A stretch of DNA of 64,000 nucleotides from Muricomes intestini (GCF_004346165.1 NZ_SLZZ01000005.1:1-64000), one strand, 5' to 3'; positions 9,962 through 18,388 are shown, counted from the first letter of the stretch. Notes: a model not told the origin generated them from the letters alone. Numbers and translations: made by a program.

Positions 9962-10000
9962 AAACCGCAGATTTCTATCCTGAAACCTGTGGTTTCTTTT
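9962..10000 (+). terminator. Terminator after enolase
   Basis: AAACCGCAG at 9962-9970 pairs with CTGTGGTTT at 9987-9995 with one G-U pair and is followed by CTTTT. Confidence 0.65.
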
Positions 10001-10007
10001 ATCTGTT

Positions 10008-10096
10008 TATTCCCGCGAGCAACGAGCCAAGCGGAAATGCAAGCATTTCCATTTGGCGACTGCCGCGAGGGTCAATACCCCGCAGCTTGCTGTGCT
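10008..10096 (-). repeat. Family C palindromic repeat, copy C2
   Basis: On the minus strand this reads CAGCAAGCTGCGGGGTATTG, then ACCCTCGCGGCAGTCGCC, then the GGAAATGCAAGCATTTCC dyad and a GCTCGCGGGAATA end. It is almost identical over about 89 bases to the right part of the copy at 59011-59097. It lies in the short gap between the convergent enolase and AEC transporter genes. Confidence 0.85.
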
Positions 10097-10124
10097 ACAA
10101 GTTAAGAAAAAGAGGTCAGATCCC

Positions 10125-11054
10125 TTATTTTATAAGAAATCCGGCAAAAAATGTTACTATGGGGATTGTGACAATAGATAGCATTGTGGTGAATGAAAAA
10201 ATTTCTGAAGTATATTTATAGTTTTTATTATAACGAATTGCCATCATCGTCATGGCGGCAGATGAAGGACATGCGGCTGCAATTAATGTAGTGTAAGCAA
10301 GTGTATAATCAATACGTGCCAGGGACAAAAACAATGTTACAGCCATAGGAACGATTAAAAGCTTCAGAAAACTTACCCAATAAAGGCGAAGATTGGTGAA
10401 GACTTTTCTGAGATCAGCCTGGGCAACAGAGAAACCGGCAACCATCATGGCGAGAGGTGTATTCGTATCTGCGACGTAGCTTATAGAATCCAGAATAGTG
10501 GAAGGAATATGCAGCCGGGCGAAAAACAAACAGATAGCGGCTAAGGTGCTGACTATCATGGGAGAAAGAAGTCCTTCCTTGAGCTGTTTCAGGGAAAACC
10601 CGTTTTCCATCAGGCTGAGTCCGTGGGTCCAGAAGAACAGGTTAAAGGTAGCCATATAGGCGGTGAGATAGAACACACCTTCATTTCCCAGTACGCTGTA
10701 CACCAGTGGAATTCCGATAAAACCACAATTAGAATAGATAGCACCAAAGCGGTCAAGGAAATAATCGGGGTTATTTTTGGCAGGCACAAGAAGTCTTACG
10801 ATGACAATAGCAATAATATGGGCAGCAAATGCCAGACCAAAGGAGATCAAAAGCCCCTTTACCAGGTGGGCATCATAGTCCACCTGGTAGGCTCTGATAA
10901 TTATACAGGGATTTACAATCATCAGGAGCAGATTAGAAATGGACTTATTTCCCTCCTGACTTACAATCTTTAGTTTATAACAGACAAATGCCAATAACAT
11001 AATCAGCAGCATTTTCATCAGTTGGTTAAAAATTAAAAAAAACATATTAAACAC
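10125..11054 (-). CDS. AEC (auxin efflux carrier) family transporter
   Basis: This 309-residue protein has about ten membrane segments in two five-helix repeats. Family-like segments are NLLLMIVNPCIIIRAYQ, SNCGFIGIPLVYSVLG and the C-terminal AAACPSSAAMTMMAIRYN. AEC members in Firmicutes move small organic acids such as malate or lactate; the substrate here is unknown. It starts with GTG at 11054, preceded by GAGAGGA at a suitable distance; a later ATG three codons in is less well placed. It is convergent with enolase and downstream of the YqeY gene on the same strand. Confidence 0.85.
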   Translation of the reverse strand: MFNMFFLIFNQLMKMLLIMLLAFVCYKLKIVSQEGNKSISNLLLMIVNPCIIIRAYQVDYDAHLVKGLLISFGLAFAAHIIAIVIVRLLVPAKNNPDYFLDRFGAIYSNCGFIGIPLVYSVLGNEGVFYLTAYMATFNLFFWTHGLSLMENGFSLKQLKEGLLSPMIVSTLAAICLFFARLHIPSTILDSISYVADTNTPLAMMVAGFSVAQADLRKVFTNLRLYWVSFLKLLIVPMAVTLFLSLARIDYTLAYTTLIAAACPSSAAMTMMAIRYNKNYKYTSEIFSFTTMLSIVTIPIVTFFAGFLIK

Positions 11055-11107
11055 GTTATCCTCTCAGCAAAGATGTCAATCATCGTAATGGGCACCCATC
11101 GCATCAT

Positions 11108-11554
11108 TTAGTTCATGAAAGTCCCTACAATCTGGCTGACTAACTTGCCGTCTGCTTTTCCTTTTACTCTTGGCATAAGTTCTTTCATAAGTTTCCCTTT
11201 TTCTTTTGGAGTCAGAGTTTCTATCCCAAGTTCGGATAGTACTCCTTTAATTATCTCTTTAATTTCTTCTTCCCCCATCATTTTGGGCGCATATTCCTCC
11301 AGCACAGACAGGCGTTTTTCACACTCATCAATAATGTCAGTACGGTCTGGCGGGGTCATTTCCAGGGTTTCTTTTGTTTGCTTAATTTCCTTGAGCACAA
11401 TCTGGTTTTCTTCCTCTTCTGTCAAATCGGCACGTTTGTCAATCGCTTTGTTCTTCAGAGAAGACAACAGGAATGAAAGGGCTGCTTTTCTTTCTTTATC
11501 CCCGGCTTTCATTGCGGATACCATTGCACTTCTTACTTCTTCAATTTTACTCAT
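11108..11554 (-). CDS. GatB/YqeY domain-containing protein
   Basis: This 148-residue stand-alone YqeY protein resembles the C-terminal domain of the GatB amidotransferase subunit. Visible landmarks are the N-terminal helix (VRSAMVSAMKAGDKERK), ALSFLLSSLKNKAID and GKLMKELMPRVKGKADG, the last being the conserved tail. It probably acts in tRNA-related metabolism, but the stand-alone form has no settled function. The start at 11554 is chosen because AGGAGG lies about 9 bases upstream; an in-frame ATG at 11596 would add 14 residues without such a site. Confidence 0.9.
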   Translation of the reverse strand: MSKIEEVRSAMVSAMKAGDKERKAALSFLLSSLKNKAIDKRADLTEEEENQIVLKEIKQTKETLEMTPPDRTDIIDECEKRLSVLEEYAPKMMGEEEIKEIIKGVLSELGIETLTPKEKGKLMKELMPRVKGKADGKLVSQIVGTFMN

Positions 11555-11725
11555 TTTTACTGCCTCCTTTTTCATATATATGGATCGGATTTTCAATTTT
11601 AAGTCCGGTCTTTCTGTTTTGAATTGTTTTAATGTATCTTTTGCATCCTTTAAAGTTTAACAGAATAAAGCGAGATTTTCAATAAACAAATGTATTGCCT
11701 GAAAAAAGACAAATGTAAGCTGCAC

Positions 11726-11754
11726 GAATAATTTCCTCTATTTGACAAATACTA
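11726..11754 (+). promoter_or_regulatory. Possible sigma-G-type promoter of spoVT
   Basis: GAATA (11726-11730) and AATACTA (11748-11754) with a 17-base spacer approximate the forespore sigma-G/F consensus TGAATA / CATACTA. The spacing to the SpoVT ATG is about 48 bases. In Bacillus spoVT is under sigma-G, which supports the reading. A TTGACA at 11742 has no good matching -10 box. Confidence 0.45.
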
Positions 11755-11802
11755 GTATCAGCTTTAATGATTACTATGATGTCAAATGGAGGAATTTCTT
11801 TT

Positions 11803-12348
11803 ATGAAAGCTACAGGAATCGTAAGGAGGATTGACGACCTGGGAAGGGTGGTTATTCCGAAAGAAATACGGAGGACCCTGCGGATTCGAGAGGGCGACCC
11901 GTTGGAGATATTTACAGACAGAGAAGGGGAGGTCATACTTAAAAAGTATTCTCCCATAGGAGAGCTGGGAGCACTGGCGCGTCAATATTCAGAGAGCCTG
12001 GCTCAGACAATGGGGTGCACGGTATGTATTACAGACAACGATCAGGTGGTGGCCGCATCGGGCAGCGGAAAAAAAGATCTGCAGGATAAATTTATCAGCA
12101 AGGAGCTGGAAAAAGTGATTCAGGCAAGAGAACAGGTGGTGGCCGGAATTGACAGCGCTAAATACACCAACATTACTTCAGATGAGAAGGAATTTAAGGA
12201 AGAGGCAATATGCCCGATCCTTTGTGAAGGTGATGCCATTGGAGCAGTTGTATTTTTAAATAAAGACGAGAAAAAGAAGTTTGGAGAGCTGGAGCAGAAG
12301 GTTGCCATGAGTGCAGCCGGATTTCTCGGGCGGCAGATGGAACAGTAG
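11803..12348 (+). CDS. spoVT: Stage V sporulation protein T, AbrB-family regulator
   Basis: This 181-residue regulator controls forespore gene expression in endospore formers. Residues 1-50 form the swapped-hairpin AbrB DNA-binding domain (GIVRRIDDLGRVVIPKEIRR and LRIREGDPLEIF). Residues about 55-180 form the GAF-like domain ending in AAGFLGRQMEQ. Its length fits the 178-residue Bacillus protein. The ATG at 11803 follows TGGAGGA by 9 bases; an in-frame ATG upstream adds 12 residues outside the family. It is strong evidence that the organism can sporulate. Confidence 0.93.
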   Translation: MKATGIVRRIDDLGRVVIPKEIRRTLRIREGDPLEIFTDREGEVILKKYSPIGELGALARQYSESLAQTMGCTVCITDNDQVVAASGSGKKDLQDKFISKELEKVIQAREQVVAGIDSAKYTNITSDEKEFKEEAICPILCEGDAIGAVVFLNKDEKKKFGELEQKVAMSAAGFLGRQMEQ

Positions 12349-12384
12349 ACAAAAGCAGGGTAAACAAAAGACAGGTTAAGAAAA

Positions 12385-12449
12385 ATGACACACGGTATTC
12401 GGCGAAAAAATCTGGAATTTTTCGTAGACATCGGTGTGTCATATTTTTA
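12385..12449 (+). terminator. Terminator after spoVT
   Basis: ATGACACAC at 12385-12393 pairs with GTGTGTCAT at 12434-12442. A shorter internal hairpin (CGAAAAA/TTTTTCG) fills the loop and ATTTTTAT follows. Confidence 0.65.
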
Positions 12450-12544
12450 TGACAAAATACATATGTTGGATTAAGACATGTTTGAAAATTTATAAGTCGT
12501 GGTGTATGGCACACCGATGTATTTTCTGGATGAGGAGGATGAGG

Positions 12545-12931
12545 ATGGAGAAAAAGACAAGGAATGAACACAGGGGGGAGAACAAGGCTGTCTGGATTCT
12601 AAAGTCACTCTTGTGCGCTTATATAGTGACTGGGATTCTATTGCTCTTGCTGACCTTGCTGCTTTATAAAGTAAATCTGGATGAAGGAAAAGTGACGGGG
12701 GGAATTACGGCAATTTACGTTATATCCACTTTTGCAGGCGGTTTTTTTGCCGGGAAACTGGCGAAGGTACGAAAGTTTATATGGGGCCTAACCACAGGAG
12801 TCCTGTATTTTGCCCTGTTGCTGCTGATTACCCTGGGTATCTATCATACCATACAGGGAGGTGGGATGGGTGTACTGACAACCTTCCTGTTGTGTGCAGG
12901 GGGAGGCATGCTGGGGGGAATGGTATCCTAA
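12545..12931 (+). CDS. TIGR04086 (YrzE-type) small membrane protein
   Basis: This 128-residue protein has four predicted membrane segments after a basic N-terminus: AYIVTGILLLLLTLLLY, AIYVISTFAGGFFAGKL, a third starting at FIWGLTTGVLYFALLL, and a glycine-rich last segment. This pattern, with FAGGFFAGK and the Gly-rich end, matches the TIGR04086 family of Firmicutes, whose function is unknown. AGGAGG at 12533-12538 lies 6 bases before the ATG. Two tandem terminators follow, the first overlapping its stop codon. Confidence 0.75.
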   Translation: MEKKTRNEHRGENKAVWILKSLLCAYIVTGILLLLLTLLLYKVNLDEGKVTGGITAIYVISTFAGGFFAGKLAKVRKFIWGLTTGVLYFALLLLITLGIYHTIQGGGMGVLTTFLLCAGGGMLGGMVS

Positions 12932-12997
12932 ATTTGCAGGATACCTTCTTTTTTGGTAACAGTTCACCTCGCTGTAGCTGAACTGTTACTTTTTTTT
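12922..12997 (+). terminator. Tandem terminators
   Basis: GGTATCC/GGATACC (12922-12928 with 12939-12945) followed by TTCTTTTTT forms the first hairpin and includes the stop codon of the membrane protein. The second is the perfect 11-bp stem GTAACAGTTCA (12956-12966) with TGAACTGTTAC (12979-12989), followed by eight T. The second stem resembles the ends of the family D/E repeats. Confidence 0.85.
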
Positions 12998-13017
12998 ACA
13001 ATTACTGTGTTAAAGTA

Positions 13018-13063
13018 TTGACAAAGGCGAAATAATTAGTTATGATATGTTAAGTTAACATAT
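13018..13063 (+). promoter_or_regulatory. PadR promoter with palindromic operator
   Basis: TTGACA (13018-13023) and TATGAT (13041-13046) with a 17-base spacer make a near-consensus promoter. Overlapping and following the -10 box is the dyad ATATGTTAA-G-TTAACATAT (13045-13063), perfect around one central base, and half of it repeats immediately after (AAGTTAACATATAA, to about 13080). An ATGT...ACAT dyad is the usual PadR target, so autoregulation is likely. Confidence 0.75.
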
Positions 13064-13082
13064 TCTAAGTTAACATATAATA

Positions 13083-13225
13083 ATTAGTTGATACGAGGGT
13101 CAAAAGGTTATGCGTTTCATGCTTGCATGAAAAAGCATGATTTTAGGATTGTGAGAGCACGTAGTGCGTAACAATCCGTACGTATCCAGGGGCAAAATAC
13201 CTTTTGACCCTGGTATCATTAGTTG
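13083..13225 (+). mobile_element. Family A MITE-like element in the padR leader, with target duplication
   Basis: The element body runs from GATACGAGGGTCAAAAGG (starting 13090) to CCTTTTGACCCTGGTATC (ending 13217), imperfect terminal inverted repeats. It is flanked by direct copies of ATTAGTT (13083-13089 and 13218-13224). Inside are the hairpin around CATGCTTGCATG and a second hairpin GGATTG...CAATCC (13146-13177). The body is about 128 bases with no coding capacity. It lies between the promoter/operator and the ribosome binding site of the PadR gene, so the transcript must carry it. A longer copy is at 45773-45955. Confidence 0.85.
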
Positions 13226-13238
13226 GAGAGGTATAAAA

Positions 13239-13784
13239 ATGTATTATGATATCTGCATTCTAAGCTGTCTTATGGAAAGACAAATGTACGGATATGAAAT
13301 TGGAAAAATTTTAAAGGATAGCTTTGATTCCTGCACCCGCATCAGTAACAATACGATTTATCCAATTTTAAAAAAATTTCAGAAACTGGGATATATAACG
13401 AAAAAAAAGCAAACCCAGGAGGGAAGGCCCGATAGATTTGTCTATGAAATAACAGAACTTGGGAAGAGGGGCTTTATACAGGCACTCAATTCAGTGACGG
13501 GATCTCTGACATCAAACCGTGAAGAATTCTTTGTGAAGCTTTCTTTTTTTCATCTAATGACTCCAGATACACGAAGGAAGATGCTCGAAGGCCGGGCTGC
13601 ATTTATCAGAGAATCATTGAACAATGCAAAATCTCGGAGAGATGGAGAAAGTATATACAGTCAGCGCTCAAAAGAGGGACAAGAGTTTCTCATTGCCCTG
13701 TATAGTCTTGAAATGGAGACTATTGAGAAATTTAAACTTCGAATTGACGAGCCATGTCTGGCTCCGAAAGAATATTTGCAATAG
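13239..13784 (+). CDS. PadR family transcriptional regulator
   Basis: This 181-residue regulator has an N-terminal winged helix: CLMERQMYGYEIGKILKD, NNTIYPILKKFQKLGYI and the wing GRPDRFVYEITELGK. A C-terminal helical dimerisation part (about residues 95-175) matches the PadR family. The ATG at 13239 follows TTGGAGAGG; an ATG at 13164 lies inside the mobile repeat and is rejected. It is 16 bases upstream of an old-yellow-enzyme gene, the likely target together with itself through the palindrome at 13045. PadR proteins often sense aromatic or other hydrophobic compounds; the ligand here is unknown. Confidence 0.88.
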   Translation: MYYDICILSCLMERQMYGYEIGKILKDSFDSCTRISNNTIYPILKKFQKLGYITKKKQTQEGRPDRFVYEITELGKRGFIQALNSVTGSLTSNREEFFVKLSFFHLMTPDTRRKMLEGRAAFIRESLNNAKSRRDGESIYSQRSKEGQEFLIALYSLEMETIEKFKLRIDEPCLAPKEYLQ

Positions 13785-13800
13785 CGAAAGGAGTATTACA

Positions 13801-15729
13801 ATGTTTGAAAATTTATTACAAACAGGAAGTATTGGGAATGCCGCACTAAGAAACAGAATGATCATGCCTGCAATGGGAAGTGCACATGTGACGATGGACG
13901 GCCATGTCACAGATGAACTTATCGAATATTTTGCTGCGCGGGCAAGAGGGGGGTTTGGTCTTGTAATCACCGAATATACCTTTGTGGATCCTGCCGGACA
14001 AGCTAATCCGGGGCAGCTTGCTATTTATTCCGATGACTTTATCCCCGGCTGCAGGAGGCTCACCGGGCGTGTCCATGCCGAAGGCGGAAAAAATTTTATG
14101 CAGCTGCACCATGCAGGGCGTGAAACAATGGAACAGACAACCGGGCAGCAGCCGGCAGCGCCCTCAGTCATCCCATGTCCACTGCTGGGGAGCCGTCCCC
14201 GGGAACTGAGTACAGAGGAAGTTTATGATTTGATTGAAAAATTCGGTGATGGGGCAGTCCGAGCACAAAAGGCCGGATTTGACGGCGTGGAACTGCATGG
14301 GGCTCATGGATACATGATTGCTCAGTTTCTTTCTTCCTATTCCAATAAGCGGACAGACGAATTTGGTGGCGACATAACCGGACGAGCACGCTTTGCAGTA
14401 GAGATTATAAAAAATATCAAGGAAAAATGCGGCAAAGGCTTTCCGGTATGTGTGCGTATCAGTGGTGAAGAGCTGGTAGATGGAGGAAGGCAGATTGCAG
14501 AGACAAAGGCTGTGGCCAAACTTCTGGAGAGGGCCGGTGCAGATGCTCTGCATATTTCTCTTGGTGTTTATGCCGTAATGCCTTATCTTGTTCCGCCTAG
14601 CAATGTCCCTGTTGGTTTTATTACTAAATATGCAGAGGCAGTTAAGAAATCTGTGAAGATTCCGGTAATAACAGTAGGACGTATCAATGACCCGGTGCTT
14701 GCAGATTCGCTCATAGAAGATGGAATTGCCGACTTTGTTTCACTGGGCAGAGGTGCAATTGCAGATGCTGAGTTCCCGCTCAAGGTTCAGGAGAACCGCA
14801 CAGATGAAATTTCGCCTTGTGTTGGATGTATGACCAGATGTAATGGTACTCCGGGAGTCTTGCCGGGAGATTATGGCGTTTCATGTGCATTCAATCCATT
14901 TTCAGGGCATGAGGGCAGCCTGAAGATTGAGAAGACAGACGCACCTAAAAATGTTGTAATTGTAGGTGCAGGTGTAGGTGGGCTGGAAACTGCCTGGGTT
15001 GCAGCGGCCAGAGGACACCATGTAACTGTTCTTGAAAAATCCGAAAAAGCAGGAGGTCAGGTTCTTCCCGGCTGTATGCCGCCGAACAAGACTGAACTTG
15101 CGAGGGCAGTAAAGTATTATCTGACAATGTGCAAAAAATACGGTGCCGAGATAAAGTATAATACCGAAGCAACAGCAGAAAGCGTTCTTAAATACAAGCC
15201 GGATACTGTAATATTGGCTACCGGGGCGGCACCGATCTTCCCGAATATTCCGAATGAAGGAATTCGGATAGCCCAGGCAAATGATATTCTCAGCGGAAGT
15301 GAAGAAATGGGGTATAATAACCTTGTAGTCGGCGGCGGGATGGTCGGTCTGGAAACCGCGGAATATTTGCGCTCAGAGAACCGGGGAGCCACAGTTGTGG
15401 AAATGCTGGACAAGGCCGGTGCAGATATGCATCCAAGTATTGCATTCTTTGTATTTAAGTCCCTTAAAGAAAATGGAGTTGATATTAAAACAAATACAAA
15501 GGTAGAGCGATTCACTGTGGACGGTGCCGTTTGCTCAGGAAAAGATGGGGAAATCCAGCTTTCCGGTTTTGACAATGTGATTCTGGCTATTGGTTCTAAG
15601 GCTTATAATCCGCTGGAAGAGAGTTTGAAAGACAAAGTATCCGAATTGCATGTTATAGGTGATGCAGTTAAAGCGAGAAGGATTGCAGCTGCTGTAGAAG
15701 AAGGCGCACGGATAGCAGTTAGTATTTAG
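13801..15729 (+). CDS. Old-yellow-enzyme NADH:flavin oxidoreductase with C-terminal FAD/NAD domain
   Basis: This 642-residue iron-sulfur flavoprotein belongs to the family of 2,4-dienoyl-CoA reductase, enoate reductase and BaiCD/BaiH. It has an FMN-binding TIM barrel (residues about 1-340; GVELHGAHGYMIAQFLS and the YSNKRTDEFGG motif), a 4Fe-4S cluster region CVGCMTRCNG, then two Rossmann modules (VVIVGAGVGGLETAWVAA and NLVVGGGMVGLETAEYL). Such enzymes reduce activated C=C bonds of unsaturated acids, steroids or similar compounds with NAD(P)H. The substrate is unknown. It lies directly after padR with a good AAAGGAG site, so it is probably induced through that repressor. Confidence 0.9.
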   Translation: MFENLLQTGSIGNAALRNRMIMPAMGSAHVTMDGHVTDELIEYFAARARGGFGLVITEYTFVDPAGQANPGQLAIYSDDFIPGCRRLTGRVHAEGGKNFMQLHHAGRETMEQTTGQQPAAPSVIPCPLLGSRPRELSTEEVYDLIEKFGDGAVRAQKAGFDGVELHGAHGYMIAQFLSSYSNKRTDEFGGDITGRARFAVEIIKNIKEKCGKGFPVCVRISGEELVDGGRQIAETKAVAKLLERAGADALHISLGVYAVMPYLVPPSNVPVGFITKYAEAVKKSVKIPVITVGRINDPVLADSLIEDGIADFVSLGRGAIADAEFPLKVQENRTDEISPCVGCMTRCNGTPGVLPGDYGVSCAFNPFSGHEGSLKIEKTDAPKNVVIVGAGVGGLETAWVAAARGHHVTVLEKSEKAGGQVLPGCMPPNKTELARAVKYYLTMCKKYGAEIKYNTEATAESVLKYKPDTVILATGAAPIFPNIPNEGIRIAQANDILSGSEEMGYNNLVVGGGMVGLETAEYLRSENRGATVVEMLDKAGADMHPSIAFFVFKSLKENGVDIKTNTKVERFTVDGAVCSGKDGEIQLSGFDNVILAIGSKAYNPLEESLKDKVSELHVIGDAVKARRIAAAVEEGARIAVSI

Positions 15730-15759
15730 AGGCAAAATACCTTTTGAGCTCTACATCAT
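15730..15759 (+). repeat. Family A right-end fragment
   Basis: GGCAAAATACCTTTTGAGCT followed by CTACATCAT matches the right terminus of the family A element at 45929-45957. No left end is nearby, so it is a solo end or relic. It lies immediately after the flavoprotein stop codon. Confidence 0.65.
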
Positions 15760-15794
15760 GAAATGATTAAAAAATATTAGAGAGGACACTTAGG

Positions 15795-16409
15795 ATGGAG
15801 AAGTTATCCAGAGAATTTTATAACAGAGATTCATTGATTATTGCAAAAGAACTTTTGGGAAAAGTGTTGGTCCATGAGGTAAATGGAGAGAAAGTCCATG
15901 CAAAAATCGTGGAGACCGAGGCCTATATGGGAGTGGAGGACAAAGCGGCACATTCTTATGGCGGGAGACGAACCCCCAGGGTTGAGGTTATGTATGGAAA
16001 ACCAGGAGTGTCCTACGTATATTTTATTTACGGGATGTATTTTTGTTTTAATGTGGTAACCAGAGAAGAAGGAGTCCCTCAGGCAGTTCTTATAAGAGCA
16101 CTTGAACCCCTGGAAGGATTGGACTTCATGGCTCAGAACAGGTATAAAAAGCAATACGATGAACTGAACAGGAAACAGATTACCGGCCTGACCAGCGGAC
16201 CTGGGAAATTATGCACCGCGCTTCAGATTGATAAAAGTCTGAACGGAGAGGATTTGTGCGGAAACAGTCTGTATATTGAAGAAGGGGATGGAACTGACTT
16301 CCACATAGTTTCAGCTAAAAGAGTGGGAATTGACAGAACGGAAGAAGCACGGGACTATCTCTGGAGATTTTATATAAAAGATAACAGATATGTTTCCGTG
16401 ACAAAGTGA
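15795..16409 (+). CDS. DNA-3-methyladenine glycosylase (AAG/MPG family)
   Basis: This 204-residue base-excision repair enzyme removes alkylated and deaminated purines. Family motifs are LAKELLGK-type helix (IAKELLGKVLV), the catalytic KIVETEAYMG, AHSYGGRRTPR, YGMYFCFNVVT and LTSGPGKLCTALQID. The length is typical of the bacterial form. The start is the ATG after a short AGGA-containing leader. A Rho-independent hairpin follows its stop at 16436. Its neighbours are not repair genes, but an Ogt alkyltransferase lies 3.4 kb away. Confidence 0.93.
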   Translation: MEKLSREFYNRDSLIIAKELLGKVLVHEVNGEKVHAKIVETEAYMGVEDKAAHSYGGRRTPRVEVMYGKPGVSYVYFIYGMYFCFNVVTREEGVPQAVLIRALEPLEGLDFMAQNRYKKQYDELNRKQITGLTSGPGKLCTALQIDKSLNGEDLCGNSLYIEEGDGTDFHIVSAKRVGIDRTEEARDYLWRFYIKDNRYVSVTK

Positions 16410-16435
16410 ATATTAAAATGAAGATTGTGAGTAAT

Positions 16436-16468
16436 AAAGCCGGCATCCAAAAGATACCGGCTTTCCTG
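16436..16468 (+). terminator. Terminator between MPG glycosylase and KimA-like transporter
   Basis: AAAGCCGG at 16436-16443 pairs perfectly with CCGGCTTT at 16457-16464 across a 13-base loop. It sits between two convergent genes and may act in both directions, although T-rich tails are weak. Confidence 0.6.
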
Positions 16469-16478
16469 CAGTTACGTA

Positions 16479-18353
16479 TTAATTTTTCAGTGCAGCTTGT
16501 TCTTCTTTTTCCACATGATGTAAGTCATAGTGGAAAGGCAGCACAACTGTAGATATATTTTTATGCTTACTTAAGTGGTGACTGATAAAGTAGGTAGTCT
16601 GATTGTGCAGTATGTTATCGTACCAGTGGTCAATCATAAATTTAATGACGATAACAGAAATATTCTCTCCCGGTTTTAATGCCTTCTCTCTTTTCCAGAG
16701 GTATTCATCCATGGGCTTAATAATATCACGGTAGGGGGTTTCTATAATTCTTAGCGTGCATGGTACCTGAAACTCTTCCCACTGCTTCCGCAGATTTTCC
16801 GCATGTTCGGGATGCCGGCAGATATGCAGGGCAGAGACATTATTGGAGATAGAGTTGGCATAGTTTATGGCTTTCAAAAACGGTTTGTTGACATCATGTA
16901 CCATTATAATACACTGTGTAGAAGATACCTTATTGTAAGGATCAAATTTATCCGGTGTCAGTGCCAGTTGATGTCCTATAAATGCATAGTGTTTGTGGAT
17001 AGAGTGCATAAGGTACATAAGAAACGGTATGGCAATACCGAGCATCCAGGCGCCATCTGCAAATTTTGTGGAGAAGACGATCACAGACACTACCAGTGTT
17101 ACAATTGCACCTATCCCGTTAATCCAGCATTTATATTGCCAGCCTTTTTCTTTCAACTTTCTCCATTTCAAAAACATGCTGAATTGGGCGACAGTAAAAG
17201 AGATAAATACGCCGACAGAATACAGAGGAACCATTTTATGTGTTTCACTTTGGAATCCAATTATCAGCAGAGACGAAATCACGTAAATAAACATGATGCC
17301 ATTGGAAAAGCTTAGTTTTGTCCCCCTTGAGGCGAACTGCCGCGGCACATATCCGTCATGAGCCAGTATATATAACAATTGAGGCAGCCCGTTATATGCG
17401 GTGTTTGCTGCCAGAATCAGTATTAAAGAAGTAAATATCTGAATCACATAAAACATAAAGGTATGTCCGAAAACTGCCGAAGACAACTGAGACAACACAG
17501 TGTGTCCGGGAACAATGCCAACTTTTAAGTTTATCGTCAGCAGTGAAATGCCGCCGAAGATAAATACAATGATTCCACCTAGCATACATAAAATCATCTT
17601 CGCATTGTGCACTGCCGGATCCTTAAAACTTGGAACTGAGTTGCTTACAGCTTCTATACCAGACATTGCAGAACAACCGGAGGAAAATGCTTTTAACAGT
17701 ATCAGAATCCCGATGCCCTGGAGTGTTTCCCTGGGAAACACTCCTGCCGAGTACTCAATAGGGTGAAGACTGCCGGTTGCCAGTCTGAAGAATCCAACGA
17801 TAATGAGTATCACCATGGAGAAAATAAAAATGTAAGTAGGCAGCCCGAATATTTTCGAAGCTTCCCTTGCCCCCCTGAGATTGATTAGTGTAATAATAGA
17901 AACAGATACCAGGGAAATCACTACCTTATAGTCCTGAAAGACTGGAAAAGCAGATACCAGGGCAGCGGTTGAGGAAGATATACTGACCGCCACGGTCATG
18001 ATGTAATCGATAATCAGTGCTGCTGCTGTCAGCAGTGCGGCTTTGTCACCAATATTTTCCCTTGCCACCGCATAGGCACCGCCGCCCTGCGGGTAGTGTT
18101 GTATAATCTGTGAATAGGAAAATACTAAAATAAGCAAAAGAAGCAATATGGGTATAACGACATATGGTACAAAATGAAATGCTGCTGCCCCGGCAAGCGG
18201 TATCAGAACAAGAAGGATTTCCTCAATCGCGTAGGCAACCGAGGATACGGCATCACTGGCCAGTATAGGAAGCCCCCACAACTTTGACAACTTTTCATGT
18301 GCAAGTTCATTGTTCTTCAATGGTCTGCCTAGTAACACATCTTTAATATTCAC
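16479..18353 (-). CDS. KimA-like APC-family transporter, probable potassium importer
   Basis: This 624-residue protein has twelve membrane segments of the amino acid/polyamine (APC) fold and a soluble C-terminal domain of about 170 residues. The N-terminus (LGRPLKNNELAHEKLSKLWG then LASDAVSSVAYAIEEILL) and the long cytoplasmic tail resemble Bacillus KimA (YdaO), a high-affinity K+:H+ symporter inhibited by c-di-AMP. HYPQGGGAYAVARENIG and SGCSAMSGIEAVSNSVP are conserved stretches. GGAGG lies 7 bases before the start and a near-consensus promoter is at 18437-18465. I did not find a ydaO-type c-di-AMP riboswitch in the leader. A general amino acid permease is the alternative. Confidence 0.8.
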   Translation of the reverse strand: MNIKDVLLGRPLKNNELAHEKLSKLWGLPILASDAVSSVAYAIEEILLVLIPLAGAAAFHFVPYVVIPILLLLLILVFSYSQIIQHYPQGGGAYAVARENIGDKAALLTAAALIIDYIMTVAVSISSSTAALVSAFPVFQDYKVVISLVSVSIITLINLRGAREASKIFGLPTYIFIFSMVILIIVGFFRLATGSLHPIEYSAGVFPRETLQGIGILILLKAFSSGCSAMSGIEAVSNSVPSFKDPAVHNAKMILCMLGGIIVFIFGGISLLTINLKVGIVPGHTVLSQLSSAVFGHTFMFYVIQIFTSLILILAANTAYNGLPQLLYILAHDGYVPRQFASRGTKLSFSNGIMFIYVISSLLIIGFQSETHKMVPLYSVGVFISFTVAQFSMFLKWRKLKEKGWQYKCWINGIGAIVTLVVSVIVFSTKFADGAWMLGIAIPFLMYLMHSIHKHYAFIGHQLALTPDKFDPYNKVSSTQCIIMVHDVNKPFLKAINYANSISNNVSALHICRHPEHAENLRKQWEEFQVPCTLRIIETPYRDIIKPMDEYLWKREKALKPGENISVIVIKFMIDHWYDNILHNQTTYFISHHLSKHKNISTVVLPFHYDLHHVEKEEQAALKN

Positions 18354-18388
18354 TTTAAAACCTCCAAAACCTATATTCAGTTTTTACT

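Noticed and set aside
9940-10221. Plus-strand frame of 93 codons after enolase
   Set aside because: It runs through a terminator, a family C repeat and the antisense end of the AEC gene.
13164-13238. Upstream ATG at 13164 as padR start
   Set aside because: It lies inside the mobile element; the ATG at 13239 has the ribosome binding site and the family-like start.
13801-15729. Naming the flavoprotein BaiCD or FadH
   Set aside because: The domain order fits both and many enoate reductases, and no other bile-acid or fatty-acid genes are adjacent.
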